NCBI RefSeq assembly: GCF_003075525.1
Contig: NZ_QDDR01000011.1
Coordinates: 124,001-188,000 of the forward strand
From: Pararhodobacter aggregans
Lineage (GTDB): Bacteria > Pseudomonadota > Alphaproteobacteria > Rhodobacterales > Rhodobacteraceae
Length of the DNA stretch: 64,000 nucleotides
Direction: 5' to 3'
The translations under genes were made by a program, and so were the position numbers. This document shows positions 41,913 to 51,233 of the stretch, piece by piece; within the stretch, counting starts at the first letter, position 1, and the number at the start of each line of letters is the position of its first letter. A model generated the notes under the pieces. That model did no database searches and was not told the DNA's origin. It was given only the letters and a program-made list of their open reading frames with translations.

Positions 41913-43859
41913 TCAGCCCAGCAGGGACGTGACCAGCCCTTGCGGCAGGCGCAGCGACATGCCGGTGGTGATGCCATAGATGAAAGCCAGCGCCGAGGCG
42001 GTCAGGATCAGCGACCGGATCACCGGGGCCTTGCCGATCAGGATCAGGAACAGCGGGAAGAACAGCGCCATCGACGGCAGGAAGCCGATCAGCCAGATCG
42101 CGGCGACCACGGCGACGAAGAGCCCGAGATACAGCTCGCGCCCCGACCAGCGGCCGGCGATTGCCAGCGCCGCATCGTCGTCGTGCAGCGCCGAGGCACG
42201 CCCCATCGCCAGATGCACCAACACCCAGACCGCGCCGCCCGCCGCCAGCAGACCCACGGTCAGCGGGAAGACCTGGCCGAGGAAGCTCAACCCCAGGGCG
42301 GTGACGATGCAGGCCAGCGCGGCGCCGAGGAACAGCGCGGTGAAGGCCATCTGCCGCGGGCGGGTCGCGGCGGCGGCGGGGTCCGTCTCGCCCTCGCTGG
42401 AGATATCGGCGCCATAGCGCAGGCCGAGGACAACCGAGGCCACGGTGATCGCGGCGATGATCAGCACGCCCGGCCGCCAGATCCAGTCCCAGTCGTAGAA
42501 CTGGACGGCCTGATAGAGGTAGCCCTCGGCCCCCGGGGCCAGCACGAAGCCGATCAGCAGCGCCGGCCGCGGCCAGCCGAAGCGGCGCATATACAGGCCG
42601 ACCGCCCCCATCACCACCAGCGCCACCAGATCGGCGATCGAGCGCGTGGCCTGGAAGGCCGCGAACATGGTGATCATGATCATGAAGGGCGCGAGATAGA
42701 CGAAGCGGATCTGGGTCAGCCTGGCGACATAGCGCGCCAGCAGCACGCAGAGCCCCGCGCCAAGGATATTGGCCAGCGCCAGCGACCAGATGATCGTGTA
42801 GGTCAGGTCGAGCCGCGTCTGCACCAGCGTGATGCCGGGCTGGATCCCCAGCAGGACCATGCCGCCCAGGAACACCGCCATCGAGCCCGAGCCCGGCACG
42901 CCGAACAGCAGCGTCGGCACCAGCGCGCCACCCTGACAGGCGTTGTTGGCCGATTCCGGGGCGATGACGCCGCGGATGTCGCCCTTGCCGTATTGCGACT
43001 TGTCGCGGCTCGTTTGCACCGCGTGGCTATAGGCGATCCAGTCGACGACCGCGCCGCCCAGGCCCGGCAGCGCACCGATGACGCAGCCGAGACCGGCGCA
43101 GCGGGCGACCAGCCAGGGATGGCGCAGCACGTCGCGCAGCCCCTTGCCCCAGCCGCCGCCGAGGCCGGTGGTCTGGGAAATGGCGTTGCCGCGTTTCAGC
43201 AGGTCGATGATCTCGGGGATGGCGAACAGGCCCATGGCGACGACGACCAGCGGGATGCCGTCATAGAGATAGTCGATGCCCAGCGTCATGCGGGGCTCGC
43301 CGGTGGCGGGGGCGGTGCCGATCACGCCGACGATCAGGCCCAGACCCGCCGCGGCGATCCCCTTGGCGAGGCTTCGGCCCGACAGGACCGCGACCATGGA
43401 GAGGCCGAAGAGCGTCAGCATGAACAATTCCGCCGACGAGAAGGACAGCACCAGCGGCCGCGCCATGACGATGGCCACCGACAGGACCAGCGCGCCGATC
43501 ACGCCGCCCAGAAGCGAACTGGCGAAGGCGGCCGAGAGGGCCCGCGCCGCCTCGCCCTTCTTGGCGAGGGGGAAGCCGTCCAGCACCGTCGCCTGACTGG
43601 CGCTTGAGCCGGGTATCCCCATCATGACGGAGGTGAAGGTGTCGCCGGTCGGGATGACCGCGACCATGCCGATCAACATGCCGAGCGCCGAGGTCGGGTC
43701 CATCCCGTAGAGGAACGGCAGCAGGATGGACATGCCCGCGATGCCGCCCAGTCCGGGCATGATGCCCACGGCCAGGCCCACCAGGACACCGATGACCAGA
43801 AATCCGAGATGTGCGCCCGTGAAGACCTGGCCCAAAGCAAGAAGCGCCGCGTCGAGCAT
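41913..43859 (-). CDS. tripartite tricarboxylate transporter, fused TctA-TctB permease
   Basis: 648 residues. The first 500 are TctA, the large permease of about 12 segments: GIMPGLGGIAGMSILLPFLY, GIPGSSASQATVLDGFP, then GVIAPESANNACQGGALVP and LLFGVPGSGSMAVFLG. The last 150 residues have four hydrophobic segments matching the small TctB subunit, which is normally a separate gene. It works with TctC (upstream) as a cation-coupled carboxylate importer. No break in the frame at the junction. Substrate unknown; the PrpF-like isomerase points to an unsaturated tricarboxylate. Confidence 0.9.
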   Translation of the reverse strand: MLDAALLALGQVFTGAHLGFLVIGVLVGLAVGIMPGLGGIAGMSILLPFLYGMDPTSALGMLIGMVAVIPTGDTFTSVMMGIPGSSASQATVLDGFPLAKKGEAARALSAAFASSLLGGVIGALVLSVAIVMARPLVLSFSSAELFMLTLFGLSMVAVLSGRSLAKGIAAAGLGLIVGVIGTAPATGEPRMTLGIDYLYDGIPLVVVAMGLFAIPEIIDLLKRGNAISQTTGLGGGWGKGLRDVLRHPWLVARCAGLGCVIGALPGLGGAVVDWIAYSHAVQTSRDKSQYGKGDIRGVIAPESANNACQGGALVPTLLFGVPGSGSMAVFLGGMVLLGIQPGITLVQTRLDLTYTIIWSLALANILGAGLCVLLARYVARLTQIRFVYLAPFMIMITMFAAFQATRSIADLVALVVMGAVGLYMRRFGWPRPALLIGFVLAPGAEGYLYQAVQFYDWDWIWRPGVLIIAAITVASVVLGLRYGADISSEGETDPAAAATRPRQMAFTALFLGAALACIVTALGLSFLGQVFPLTVGLLAAGGAVWVLVHLAMGRASALHDDDAALAIAGRWSGRELYLGLFVAVVAAIWLIGFLPSMALFFPLFLILIGKAPVIRSLILTASALAFIYGITTGMSLRLPQGLVTSLLG

Positions 43860-43885
43860 GTTTCACCCTCCCAAGTGTTGAAAGA

Positions 43886-43913
43886 CCGGCGGCACCGTCC
43901 CGGGTGCCGCCGG
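43886..43913 (-). promoter_or_regulatory. intercistronic stem-loop between tctC and tctAB
   Basis: Perfect 11-bp stem CCGGCGGCACC / GGTGCCGCCGG with a six-base loop, 8 bp after the tctC stop. No T-run. A likely mRNA-stabilising or partial termination element that raises binding protein over permease. Confidence 0.65.
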
Positions 43914-43920
43914 CGCAGGG

Positions 43921-45009
43921 TCAGAAGCTGACGTTGAACTCGTCGCGCAGCCAGGTCACCAGGTAGTCGCGGACCGCGGGGTCGATCTGCAGCGCCCGGG
44001 TCAGCGCGGCATCGGCCTCGGCCCCGACCAGCTGGGTATAGGCGCCCAGTTCCTCACCCGCGCGCTGGCGGAAGTCCGGGGCATCGACGATGGCCTGCGC
44101 CGCGGCGGCATAGGCGGCGATGATCTCGGCCGGGACATCCCGCGGCAGGACCATCATCTTCTGCAGCGAGAAACCGGCCAGCATCAGCGAGCGCCAGGCG
44201 TCGAAGGCCTCGCCCTCGGGCGCGGCGCCGGTCGCTTCGGTGAAGAACTCGACGAAGGTCGGCAGGTCGGGGAAGGACGGATCGCGCGAGACGCTGCCAT
44301 CCGCGTTGACCACGCCGAGCGCGAAGAGCGGCACGGCGCTGCCCGCCTGCACCAGCGGGGCGACGCTGCTCAGATAGGCGGGCGTCGTCTGGAAATCGAT
44401 GCCCGACTCGCCCCGTTCGAACGCCAGGCGACCGGCGCCGCGGCTTTCCATGCCGAAGACGGCGCGGATGTTGAGGTCGAGCATCTCGAAGGCCAGCAGC
44501 ACCGGCATTTCCAGACCCGTGGCGCTTTGCGCGGCGAAGCGGATCTCGGAGCCGCGCAGGGCCTCGATATCGCCCGGGCCGCTCACGCCATAGCTGGGCG
44601 CGATATAGACGACGCCGCCAACCGGCGAGGCCAGAACCGCGGTCCAGTTGGCGTAGTCATAGCGCACGCGGGGATCGCCCAGAATGGCCGGGAACTGGGT
44701 CGAGGCCGAGGTGCCCAGCACCTCCAGCCCGTCCGACGCCGCGCGCATGGCGAACTGGTTCGCACCGGTAATCGAGCCGCCGCCGGGGACGTTCAGGACG
44801 ACCACATTGGGGTTGCCCGGCAGATGCTCGCTGAACTGCGGCGCGAAGAAGCGCGCCCAGACATCGGTGCCGCCGCCCACGCCGAAGGGAATGGTCCATT
44901 CGATGTTCTCGCCCGCGAAGTCCTGGGCGATGGCGGGCGTCGCCAGCGGGGCAAGGGCGATGGCCGACGCGAGCAGGCCGCGCAGGGTCAGGGATTTCAG
45001 GTTGGTCAT
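43921..45009 (-). CDS. tripartite tricarboxylate transporter substrate-binding protein TctC
   Basis: 362-residue periplasmic binding protein of the TctC (Bug) family. Signal peptide at residues 1 to about 29 (LLASAIALAPLATPAIA). FAGENIEWTIPFGVGGGTDVWARFF is the family N-terminal signature, and NVPGGGSITGANQFAMRA carries the ligand loop. It captures a carboxylate for the fused permease. It lies 26 bp after the PrpF-family gene. Confidence 0.9.
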   Translation of the reverse strand: MTNLKSLTLRGLLASAIALAPLATPAIAQDFAGENIEWTIPFGVGGGTDVWARFFAPQFSEHLPGNPNVVVLNVPGGGSITGANQFAMRAASDGLEVLGTSASTQFPAILGDPRVRYDYANWTAVLASPVGGVVYIAPSYGVSGPGDIEALRGSEIRFAAQSATGLEMPVLLAFEMLDLNIRAVFGMESRGAGRLAFERGESGIDFQTTPAYLSSVAPLVQAGSAVPLFALGVVNADGSVSRDPSFPDLPTFVEFFTEATGAAPEGEAFDAWRSLMLAGFSLQKMMVLPRDVPAEIIAAYAAAAQAIVDAPDFRQRAGEELGAYTQLVGAEADAALTRALQIDPAVRDYLVTWLRDEFNVSF

Positions 45010-45035
45010 GTCGTCTCCTCCTCAGGTTATGGCAG

Positions 45036-46115
45036 TCAGGCGGCGCTGTCGCGGACGTGGACGACGCCTTCGAGAATTCTGCGGGCGGTGCGGATCACCG
45101 AGACGCGGGTCACTTCGCCGGTCGCGGGGTTCTGCTCGATCTCGATCGGGGTGCTGCCCGAGGGATGCTCGATCTGCAGCAGGCGCCGCCCCTGCGCGTC
45201 GGGCGCGGGCAGCCGGGCCAGATCATGGGCGACGGTGCCGGGCGTGCAGCAGGCGGCGGCGATGCACACGGCGCCGGTCACCGCCACGGCGGTATGACAG
45301 GAATGCGGCATGAAATACCGGGCGCGGATCGTGCCGCCCGCGGCAGGCGCCGAGACCAGGATCGGCTTGGGGATCACCAGTTGCGACACGTCGCCAAGGC
45401 CCATCGCCCGCCCGGCCAGCAGGCGCGCGGCTTCCAGCTCTGCCATGAAGGCGCGGTCGGCATCCAGCGCGGCGGGGCTTTCGCCGCCGGTCTTTCCGAA
45501 GCTCTGCGCATCGGCCATCATCGCCGCGACCGCCATGTCGATCAGGCTGACCTCGTGCCCGGCGATCCGGTCGCGGGTCTGGCCGGTGGGCAGGAATTTC
45601 CCGGTCTTGGACCCGGCCGCATCCAGAAAGGCCAGCCGGATCGGCGCCGCGGTGCCGGGTACGCCGGCAATCGCGGTCGTGCCCTCATAGGTCACGCGGC
45701 CGCCGGGGGTTTCCACCGTCGATTCGATCAGCTTGCCGGTGTTGACGTTGTGGATCACCAGCCGCGTCAGCCCCGGGGTCGCAGGCACCAGCCCCTGTTC
45801 GATGGCGAAGGGGCCGACGGCCGCCAGCATGTTTCCGCAATTGGGTGCGGTATCGACCAGCGGTTTCTCCACATTCACCTGGGCGAACAGGTAATCGACA
45901 TCGGCACCGGGCACGCTGGCGGGGCCGACGATGGCCACCTTGCTGGTCAGCGGATTGCCGCCCCCCACGCCGTCGATCTGCAGCGGATGACCCGACCCGA
46001 GGGCCGAGATCAGCGCCGCATCCCGCGCGGCACGGTCGGCGGGCAGATCGGCGGACAGAAAGACCGGGCCCCGCGACGTGCCGCCACGCATCAGAACGCA
46101 AGGTATTGTGTGCAT
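45036..46115 (-). CDS. PrpF family isomerase (4-oxalomesaconate tautomerase-like)
   Basis: 359-residue protein of the PrpF fold (diaminopimelate epimerase-like), normal length. It opens with HTIPCVLMRGGTSRGPVFL, then GVGGGNPLTSKVAIV, NVEKPLVDTAPNCGNMLAAVG (a Cys of the active site) and RYFMPHSCHTAVAVTGAVC. Known members isomerise methylaconitate or tautomerise 4-oxalomesaconate. The ATG at 46115 has GGGAG upstream. As first gene of the tct operon, it probably processes the imported tricarboxylate. The exact substrate is not readable. Confidence 0.88.
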   Translation of the reverse strand: MHTIPCVLMRGGTSRGPVFLSADLPADRAARDAALISALGSGHPLQIDGVGGGNPLTSKVAIVGPASVPGADVDYLFAQVNVEKPLVDTAPNCGNMLAAVGPFAIEQGLVPATPGLTRLVIHNVNTGKLIESTVETPGGRVTYEGTTAIAGVPGTAAPIRLAFLDAAGSKTGKFLPTGQTRDRIAGHEVSLIDMAVAAMMADAQSFGKTGGESPAALDADRAFMAELEAARLLAGRAMGLGDVSQLVIPKPILVSAPAAGGTIRARYFMPHSCHTAVAVTGAVCIAAACCTPGTVAHDLARLPAPDAQGRRLLQIEHPSGSTPIEIEQNPATGEVTRVSVIRTARRILEGVVHVRDSAA

Positions 46116-46181
46116 CGGCTCGCTCCCGCTCCCTCGGACCCAGTCCGAACTCGAGGCGATACTTGCCACCTGCCATCTTTT

Positions 46182-46203
46182 GTGTGAAATGCATTTTTTA
46201 CAC
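46182..46203. promoter_or_regulatory. candidate LysR-type site between PrpF-like and LysR genes
   Basis: GTGT and ACAC arms flank an AT-rich core with AATGCATT in the 107-bp divergent gap, 19 bp before the LysR start. Suitable for autoregulation and control of the tct operon, but the symmetry is imperfect. Confidence 0.35.
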
Positions 46204-46222
46204 CCATCAATGCGTATGACAC

Positions 46223-47116
46223 ATGAATATTGACCTGGACGACCTCCGCGCCTTCGTCGCCACCGCCGAGATGCGCAACTTCGGCGCCGCGGCGGACAGT
46301 ATCCATCTGTCGCAACCGGCCCTCACCCGGCGCATCCAGAAGCTGGAATCGGTGCTGGGGGTGACGCTGCTGGACCGCACCACGCGGCGGGTCGAGCTGA
46401 CGGCGGTCGGGCGCGACTTCCTGGGCCGGGCGCGGCGCTTGCTGGACGATTTCGAGACCTCGCTGCTGTCGGTGAAAGAGATCGCCGAGCGTCGCTCGGG
46501 CCTCGTCAGCATCGCCTGCATCCCGACGGCGGCCTATTACTTCCTGCCCGACGTGGTGCGGGCCTTCAACACCGCCTATCCCGCGATCCGCATCCGCATC
46601 GTCGACAGCGGCGCCAATGAGGTGCTGCAGAGCGTCCTGAACCGCGAGGTCGATTTCGGCATCACCCTGCTGGGCGCGGACGACCCCGACGTCCTCTTCG
46701 CGCCGCTGGTCGAGGAGCCCTTCATGCTGGCCTGCCGCAAGGACCACGAGCTGGCGCAGCGCAGCGAGATCTCCTGGGCCGATCTGGCCGAGCACCGGTT
46801 CATCACCGTCGGCCGGTCCAGCGGCAACCGGCTGATCGTCGATCTGGGGCTGGGACGGGCGGGGATCCGGTCGAAATGGTTCTACGAGGTGCAGCACCTC
46901 TCGACGTCGCTGGGTCTGGTCGAGGCAGGCCTCGGCATCGCCGCCCTGCCCCGCATGTCGCTCCCCGGCGGCGACCACCCGACCATCGCCAGCCGTCCCC
47001 TGATCGACCCGGTGGTCACCCGGACGGTCGGTCTGGTGCGTCGTCTGGGGAGTACGCTATCGCCCTCGGCGGAGCGTTTTTACGGGATGATGATGGAGCG
47101 TTGGAAGGACCGGTGA
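46223..47116 (+). CDS. LysR family transcriptional regulator
   Basis: 297-residue LysR-type regulator. Helix-turn-helix in residues 3-62 (LDDLRAFVATAEMRNFGAAA, HLSQPALTRRIQKLESVLG), effector domain after residue 90 with SIACIPTAAYYFLPDVV. Divergent from the PrpF-like/tctC/tctAB operon, which it probably activates in response to a tricarboxylate or a derivative. Confidence 0.93.
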   Translation: MNIDLDDLRAFVATAEMRNFGAAADSIHLSQPALTRRIQKLESVLGVTLLDRTTRRVELTAVGRDFLGRARRLLDDFETSLLSVKEIAERRSGLVSIACIPTAAYYFLPDVVRAFNTAYPAIRIRIVDSGANEVLQSVLNREVDFGITLLGADDPDVLFAPLVEEPFMLACRKDHELAQRSEISWADLAEHRFITVGRSSGNRLIVDLGLGRAGIRSKWFYEVQHLSTSLGLVEAGLGIAALPRMSLPGGDHPTIASRPLIDPVVTRTVGLVRRLGSTLSPSAERFYGMMMERWKDR

Positions 47117-47162
47117 GGGGGGCCGCGCCCGGGACTTCTGGGTGTTCTGCCAACGCCGAAAG

Positions 47163-47182
47163 CCCGCTGGCTGGCCAGCGGG
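47163..47182. terminator. hairpin between convergent LysR and MBL-fold genes
   Basis: Perfect 8-bp stem CCCGCTGG / CCAGCGGG with loop CTGG; on the minus strand CTTTC follows. It lies in the 210-bp gap 47117-47326, where I see no gene. Confidence 0.55.
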
Positions 47183-47326
47183 TCGATCGGTCCCAGAAGG
47201 CCCTTTTCCCGGTGATGGATGCCTTGCCTGCCGGGCAATGGGTGCCGACGCTGCCCAGGTCGGCGCAATCGTCGACATCCAGAGCTTACGCCGCAGAGGG
47301 CCTATCCCTGCCACCGAGCGGCGGCA

Positions 47327-48286
47327 TCAGGCGAAGTGATCCCAGTAGGCGGCCTCGTAGCGGTAGCCGTCCGGACCCCGGCTGACGTAGCCGTGTCCCG
47401 GGAAAGGCAGGTGACTGCCGAGCACACCGATGCGGTCGCTGGCCACCATATCGAGCACGCGCGCGCGCGATGCGGCCGCCGTGGCGCCGTCGGTATCGAA
47501 GCTCAGCCGCCAGTCAGGATGCGCAAACTGGACCGCCGGGACGTGCACCACATCGCCCCACATCAACAGCTGCTCGTCGCCCGAGTGCAGCCTGAACCCG
47601 GTCATCCCCGGCGTGTGGCCCGGGATGGGAAGGGTCGAGATGCCGGGACCGGCCTGGGCCTCGCCCGACAACAGGATGAGGCGGTCGGCATAGGCCGCGA
47701 CCGCGCCTTGCGCGGCCGCAACCAGCGGCCGGAACCCCGCATCTGCGCTCGCCAGCAACGCGGGGTCGGTCCAGTAGTCGTGTTCGTCAGCGAGCAGGGT
47801 CAGCGTCGCATTGGGAAACATCGCCCGGCCGTCAGCGGTCAGCATCCCGCCGATATGATCGATGTGCAGATGGGTGAGCAGAAGCTGGTCGATCTGCTCA
47901 GAATCGATCCCCACCGCCGCCAGCCCGGCCTCGAGCCTGCCGAGCGTCGGAATGAACGACGACGGTCCTCCCGCGTCGATCAGGCACAACCGGCCTGCGG
48001 TGTTGACGACATAGGTATTCACATCCCCGATCAGCGGCTGCGATTGCGGCGTGTCTGCGAGCGCCGCGGCCACCGCGCCGGGTTCGCCGGCCAGAATGAT
48101 CTCCGGCGAAAACGGGATATAGCCGTCTGAAAGGGCGGTAATCTCGATCTCGCCCAAACGCAGGCGGTACTGGGCCGGGACCTGATGGTTGCTCATGGGC
48201 GCCTCGGCTTGGCTGGCAGACGGCAAGACAACGGTCCCCGCAGCGGCGGCGGGCAGCGATTGCAACAGGGTTCGACGCGAAATCAT
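47327..48286 (-). CDS. MBL fold metallo-hydrolase, exported
   Basis: 319 residues. Twin-Arg type signal at the N-terminus (SRRTLLQSLPAAAAGTVVLP, with an Ala-x-Ala cleavage region). The metal motif HxHxDH is LLTHLHIDHIGG (about residue 135), followed by PGHTPGMTG and MWGDVVHVPAVQ with the bridging Asp. It is the last gene in a minus-strand unit after the ABC importer. Such enzymes hydrolyse lactones, esters or lactams. A role in opening the imported substrate is possible but inferred. Confidence 0.9.
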   Translation of the reverse strand: MISRRTLLQSLPAAAAGTVVLPSASQAEAPMSNHQVPAQYRLRLGEIEITALSDGYIPFSPEIILAGEPGAVAAALADTPQSQPLIGDVNTYVVNTAGRLCLIDAGGPSSFIPTLGRLEAGLAAVGIDSEQIDQLLLTHLHIDHIGGMLTADGRAMFPNATLTLLADEHDYWTDPALLASADAGFRPLVAAAQGAVAAYADRLILLSGEAQAGPGISTLPIPGHTPGMTGFRLHSGDEQLLMWGDVVHVPAVQFAHPDWRLSFDTDGATAAASRARVLDMVASDRIGVLGSHLPFPGHGYVSRGPDGYRYEAAYWDHFA

Positions 48287-48317
48287 GGGGGCTCCTGCAC
48301 CGGACAGAGGAGAGATA

Positions 48318-48345
48318 CGGCGAGCAAGGCGAAGGCCGCTCGCCG
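48318..48345 (-). promoter_or_regulatory. stem-loop after the ABC binding-protein gene
   Basis: 8-bp stem CGGCGAGC / GCTCGCCG with a 12-base loop, 13 bp after the substrate-binding protein stop. No T-run. It matches the arrangement after dctP and tctC. Confidence 0.5.
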
Positions 48346-48358
48346 CAGGTATGGGGGG

Positions 48359-49450
48359 TCAGAGCGTCATTCCAAGATCCGTCAGGCCGGACTCGACGAA
48401 CGCCATGTGCAGCATTTGCGCGTAGGGGAAGGTCTCGGGGTCCGGGTTGCCGCCGATGCTCCCCGTCTCGAGCCAGGCGCGCAGGCCGTCCTCTGTAACG
48501 CGGGGCGTCCGGAAGGTCGGCAATTGCCCGGCCCAGACCGCCGGCCAGATCGCCTCGTCGATCGCGGCGAAGCGGGTGCGGCGCAGGGTGTCGCGCGCGG
48601 CATCCGGCTCCTCAAGGATCAGCTTGAGCGCGCGCAGATCGGCGCGAATGAAGGCGCTGAAATCGGCGGCGCGCTCTTCGATTTCGGCGCCGCGCGTGTG
48701 GAGCGCCTGCCCCTGCAACCGGGCTGCCGCCGGGATGTCGCCCACGGCGACGCCCAGCACCGGGACCGCGCCGAATTCGCGGGCGGTCTGCTCGGTGAAG
48801 GGCGACAGCAGCGCGCCGCCCTGGATCGCGCCATTGGCGATGCCCGAAACGACGTTGACGATGCTGCCCATGGGCACCAGTTGCACGTCGCTGTCCGGGT
48901 TCAGGCCGACCTGACGCAAGGACATGCGCGTGATGAGGTCGGTCGCACTTCCCGGCGCGGTGATCCCCAGACTGGCACCCCGCAGGGACGCAACGGCGGC
49001 TTCACGCGCGGCAAGCGGGCTGGCCGCATCCACACCTCGCTCCGCCGCAATCGCCTGCCCCAGGCAAAGGCTGTAGGCGTCGGTGGCGGTATAGCTTTCC
49101 AGAATGCGGATGTCCTGTCCCCGGCTGACGGCCGACAGCGCCTCGCCCGGCGTGGCGAGCTGCAGATCGCCCTCACCGGCCACCAGCGCCGTTGCCGCGA
49201 CCGGACCGCCGTTCAGCAGGATGCGCTCGATGGTCAGGCCCTCGTCGGCGTAATAGCCCATGTCTTCGGCCAGATAGGTAACCGACCACAGGGTCAGCGT
49301 CGCTGGCGAGGCGTGGATCACGCGCAGGTGGCCGCTGCCCTGGGCGCGAGCCCGTCCGCCGAGGAACGGGGCCGCGACAGCGGCCAGCCCCCCTGCTCCG
49401 ACGGCTCCCAACAGGCGGCGGCGGGTCATCCGAAGTGCTGATCTTGTCAT
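48359..49450 (-). CDS. ABC transporter substrate-binding protein (SsuA/NMT1-like)
   Basis: 363-residue periplasmic binding protein of the nitrate/sulfonate/thiamine-precursor group. Tat-type signal MTRRRLLGAVGAGGLAAVAA. TLWSVTYLAEDMGYYADEGL and LVAGEGDLQLATPGEAL are the family's ligand-lobe segments, followed by GITAPGSATDLITRM. The ATG at 49450 has GGGAGG upstream. It belongs with the permease and ATPase genes upstream. Substrates of this group are varied; here an acidic ring compound is possible. Confidence 0.9.
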   Translation of the reverse strand: MTRSALRMTRRRLLGAVGAGGLAAVAAPFLGGRARAQGSGHLRVIHASPATLTLWSVTYLAEDMGYYADEGLTIERILLNGGPVAATALVAGEGDLQLATPGEALSAVSRGQDIRILESYTATDAYSLCLGQAIAAERGVDAASPLAAREAAVASLRGASLGITAPGSATDLITRMSLRQVGLNPDSDVQLVPMGSIVNVVSGIANGAIQGGALLSPFTEQTAREFGAVPVLGVAVGDIPAAARLQGQALHTRGAEIEERAADFSAFIRADLRALKLILEEPDAARDTLRRTRFAAIDEAIWPAVWAGQLPTFRTPRVTEDGLRAWLETGSIGGNPDPETFPYAQMLHMAFVESGLTDLGMTL

Positions 49451-49557
49451 GATATCCTCCCATGTGCCGGGTTTCTGCCCGGGCGTCAGTCAACAATCCT
49501 CAAGGCGTGGCGCCTCTCCGGCGCCCCGTCAGACTTTTGGGATCGTGCGATCCGGTT

Positions 49558-50382
49558 CTACTGCCAGTGCAACAGGCGGCGCCCGATCAGGACGACCGAG
49601 GCATCCAGCAAGAGCCCCAGCATTGTCGTCACGACGAGCGTGGCGAACAATCCGGCGGTGTCGAACTGGCTGGCGCTGAGCGAGATCAGGTAGCCAAGCC
49701 CGCGGTTCGACGAGAACATCTCGGCAACGACAGCGCCAATCAGCGCGAAGGGGGCGGAAATGCGCAGCCCGGCAAAGACCCAGGACAAGGCCGAGGGCAC
49801 GAAGACCTTCGCCACCGCATTCCAGCGCGATGCGCCCATCACCTTGATCACGTCAATCAGGTCGGCATCGACCGATCGGATCCCCGACAGCGTGTTCATG
49901 AAGATCGGAAAGAACACCAGCAAGGCGGTGAAGGCGACCTTCATCTCGAACCCGATGCCAAGCCAAAGCACGAACAACGGCACCAGCGCGACGCGTGGCA
50001 GCGAATAGAGCCCCACCAGATAGGGGTCCAGCACCCGAGCCACGACCGGATTGAGGCCCAGAAGTATCCCCAGCCCCATGCCAAGCACGGTGCCCGAGGC
50101 AAACCCCGCGAGTGCCACGCCGACCGTCGCCGACACGGCCGAGACCATGCGCCCGTCAGCGGTCATGGTCCAGAGCGTGGTGACGATCTCGGACGGGCTG
50201 GAAACCCAGAAGCCCGAGAACCAGCGCCCGCTGCCCCATTCCCAAAGACCCAGCGACACCACCGCAAACAGGATCTGCAGGATCAGCACCAGCCGGTTCT
50301 CGCGGCGACGCAGGGCAATGGCGGGGTCGGCGTCGAGCGCTTGGTCAGCGCCGATGGGGTGTGGGTCGGTCACAATAGTCAT
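49558..50382 (-). CDS. ABC transporter permease (SsuC/TauC-like)
   Basis: 274-residue inner membrane permease with about six hydrophobic segments. The EAA loop is visible as VIKVMGASRWNAVAKVFVPSALSWVFAGLR, the ATPase contact site; LWEWGSGRWFSGFWVSSPSEI is typical of the N-terminus. The ATG at 50382 overlaps the ATPase stop (ATGA). Longer in-frame sequence upstream is a shadow of the ATPase gene. Confidence 0.92.
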   Translation of the reverse strand: MTIVTDPHPIGADQALDADPAIALRRRENRLVLILQILFAVVSLGLWEWGSGRWFSGFWVSSPSEIVTTLWTMTADGRMVSAVSATVGVALAGFASGTVLGMGLGILLGLNPVVARVLDPYLVGLYSLPRVALVPLFVLWLGIGFEMKVAFTALLVFFPIFMNTLSGIRSVDADLIDVIKVMGASRWNAVAKVFVPSALSWVFAGLRISAPFALIGAVVAEMFSSNRGLGYLISLSASQFDTAGLFATLVVTTMLGLLLDASVVLIGRRLLHWQ

Positions 50383-51173
50383 GTCGCGGCCTCCCCGCTG
50401 GCCAGATCCTGCTTGAGCGCAGCCCAGAGTTCCTCGAAGTAGTCGCCAAATTCCGGCTGAAAGCGGATGTGGAACACATCCCTCGGCCTGGGCAGCCGGA
50501 TATCGGCAATGGCGATGATCCTGCCGGGACGCCCCGACATGACGATCACCCGGTCGGCCAGCGAGATCGCCTCGGTCAGGTCGTGGGTGACGAAGATCAG
50601 CGTCTTGCCCGAGCCTTCCCATGTTTTCAGAAGCTCGGCCTGCAGCATCAGCTTGAGCTGCGCGTCCAGCGCGCCGAAAGGTTCGTCCATCAACAGCGTG
50701 TCGGGCTCATACACCAGGGACCGGGCCAGTTGCGCGCGCTTGCGCATGCCACCCGACAATTCCTTGGGATAGTGCTTCTCGAAGCCTTTCAGCCCGACCA
50801 TGGCGATATAGCGCGCCACGCGCTCGCGCTTTTCCGCCTCGGACAACCGCTTGTGCGGCCCCATCTCCAGCGGCAGGCGGATGTTCTGTTCGACGCTGCG
50901 CCACGGCAGAAGATTGTCCTTCTGCGTCACATAGGCGACTTGCGTGTTGGCGCCGCTGATCGCCTGGCCCTTGTAGCGTATGGCGCCGGTCCCGGGCTTC
51001 ATCAGCCCGGCGGTCATGTTCAGCAAGGTCGACTTGCCACAGCCCGACGGACCGACGACCGCCAGCAACTCGCCCTCGCGCACCGAAAGGTTCAGCCGCC
51101 CCAGCGCCTGTATCGGCACCGTTCCCTTGAAAAAGACCTTCGATACGTCGTCGAATTCCACGATGGGGATCAT
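50379..51173 (-). CDS. ABC transporter ATP-binding protein (SsuB/TauB-like)
   Basis: 264 residues. Walker A GPSGCGKST, Q-loop VTQKDNLLPW, signature LSGGMRKRAQLARSL, Walker B TLLMDEPFGALD and H-loop FVTHDLTEA are complete. It powers the importer made of the next two genes. GGAGGAGGG lies upstream of the start. It is 60 bp after the aldehyde dehydrogenase stop on the same strand, probably in one operon. Confidence 0.95.
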   Translation of the reverse strand: MIPIVEFDDVSKVFFKGTVPIQALGRLNLSVREGELLAVVGPSGCGKSTLLNMTAGLMKPGTGAIRYKGQAISGANTQVAYVTQKDNLLPWRSVEQNIRLPLEMGPHKRLSEAEKRERVARYIAMVGLKGFEKHYPKELSGGMRKRAQLARSLVYEPDTLLMDEPFGALDAQLKLMLQAELLKTWEGSGKTLIFVTHDLTEAISLADRVIVMSGRPGRIIAIADIRLPRPRDVFHIRFQPEFGDYFEELWAALKQDLASGEAAT

Positions 51174-51233
51174 TGTCCCTCCTCCCTGTCGCTGCCCGGC
51201 GCCGCCGCGTTCTCCTCCCGGCGGCGCGGCAGC

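Noticed and set aside
41940-43607. Long plus-strand open frame opposite the TctA-TctB gene
   Set aside because: Low-complexity His/Arg/Gln/Asp composition typical of an antisense frame; no ribosome site or domain.
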